From Sulfolobales archaeon (GTDB lineage Archaea; Thermoproteota; Thermoprotei_A; Sulfolobales; AG1), in assembly GCA_038897115.1 (NCBI GenBank), contig JAWAXC010000012.1:1-32386 (forward strand): 32,386 nt of DNA, given 5' to 3'. The translations under genes were made by a program, and so were the position numbers. Shown in pieces: positions 32,122 to 32,386 of this stretch (the first letter of the stretch is position 1; every line of letters starts with the position of its first letter). The notes under the pieces were generated by a model. That model did not search any database. It was not told the origin of the DNA and saw nothing but the letters and a program-made list of their open reading frames with translations.

Positions 32122-32386
32122 CTATGATTTTCTTGTTAGTGCTTCTACAAGTCTGTTTATTATCAGGTCTCTCAGGCTATCCATGCTTGCCCTCAACTGC
32201 TTCGTATCAGCCTCTAAACCCTCAACCCTTTTCTCTAAGAGCTCGATCCTCATTGTTAGGTTCTTCTCAACCTCTCCAATCCTTCTCTCAAGGTTTCTCC
32301 CAAGCTCTTCAACCCTTTTCTCGAGCATGTCCATCCTCTTCTCAATAAGATCCATCCTCTTCTCGATAGACTCCATCCTTGTTTTT
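32122..32386 (-). CDS. coiled-coil protein, copy 2 (5' end beyond window)
   Basis: The visible C-terminal 84-88 residues form a charged coiled coil (ESIEKRMDLIEKRM, then MLEKRVEELGRNLERRIGE), almost identical to the end of the protein at 55-579. Differences include loss of one heptad block (ALEKGVEGLEADM becomes a shorter GLEADT) and Ser instead of Thr as last residue. The frame stays open to the last base (KTR upstream of the Met at 32376), so the true start lies outside the window. The Met at 32376 is unlikely to be the start. The sequence identity of more than 85 percent by eye over the shared part points to a recent duplication or conversion. Confidence 0.72.
   Translation of the reverse strand, partial: KTRMESIEKRMDLIEKRMDMLEKRVEELGRNLERRIGEVEKNLTMRIELLEKRVEGLEADTKQLRASMDSLRDLIINRLVEALTRKS

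Noticed and set aside
1-32386. CRISPR array
   Set aside because: No series of regularly spaced direct repeats was seen; the recurring hairpins are single and kilobases apart.

Overview
The window looks like chromosome from a hyperthermophilic crenarchaeon (Thermoprotei). The evidence is a Gar1-TFB pair, Lrp-type and TRASH-domain regulators, TreT, the archaeal phosphomevalonate dehydratase small subunit, TYW3, an NfeD/stomatin protease pair, heavy AGG/AGA and ATA codon use, TATA boxes about 26 nt upstream of many start codons, and GGTG/GAGG ribosome binding sites. The exact order cannot be fixed from this sequence; a Desulfurococcales- or Sulfolobales-like lineage would fit. No rRNA, tRNA, CRISPR array or intact transposase was seen.

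Layout. 1-2.6 kb is a gene-poor accessory stretch: a coiled-coil protein, two tiny overlapping helical ORFs and a duplicated-zinc-motif DUF6062-like protein. 2.9-8.7 kb holds a class V aminotransferase, an Lrp-TRASH metal-type regulator, a MoxR ATPase/VWA pair and an M24 peptidase. 9.0-10.2 kb is the gar1-tfb operon; its TFB has lost every zinc-ribbon cysteine. 10.3-16.5 kb is a respiratory island: a ttrB-ttrC-ttrA-type molybdopterin oxidoreductase operon (tetrathionate reductase-like) on the minus strand, with a TorD/NarJ-like chaperone transcribed divergently. 16.6-18.8 kb is the stomatin/NfeD-protease pair. 18.8-22.9 kb is housekeeping: family 5 uracil-DNA glycosylase, a TtuA/Ncs6 tRNA thiolase, TYW3, a stand-alone RAM domain, a BtpA-like protein and phosphomevalonate dehydratase small subunit. 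22.9-27.2 kb is a glycerol catabolic module (glpK, glpA-like, coxG-like on minus; glpF divergent on plus). 27.4-29.1 kb has two alpha/beta hydrolases, and 29.2-31.4 kb a four-CBS protein and trehalose synthase TreT. 31.4-32.4 kb holds a decayed gene and a second, nearly identical copy of the first coiled-coil gene, cut by the window end.

How genes work together. GlpF, GlpK and the FAD glycerol-3-phosphate dehydrogenase would import and oxidise glycerol, with the CoxG-like protein a likely membrane tether. The Ttr-like complex could accept electrons from a quinol pool, and the divergent chaperone probably matures its Mo subunit.

The most unusual observations are: (i) scattered solo hairpins resembling IS200/IS605 right ends without any transposase, two of them next to the duplicated coiled-coil genes; (ii) two conserved genes (MoxR, BtpA) whose family-conserved N-termini have no ATG/GTG/TTG in frame; (iii) a TFB without zinc-ribbon cysteines; and (iv) an unlisted pseudogene with a frameshift and a stop at 31604-32021.
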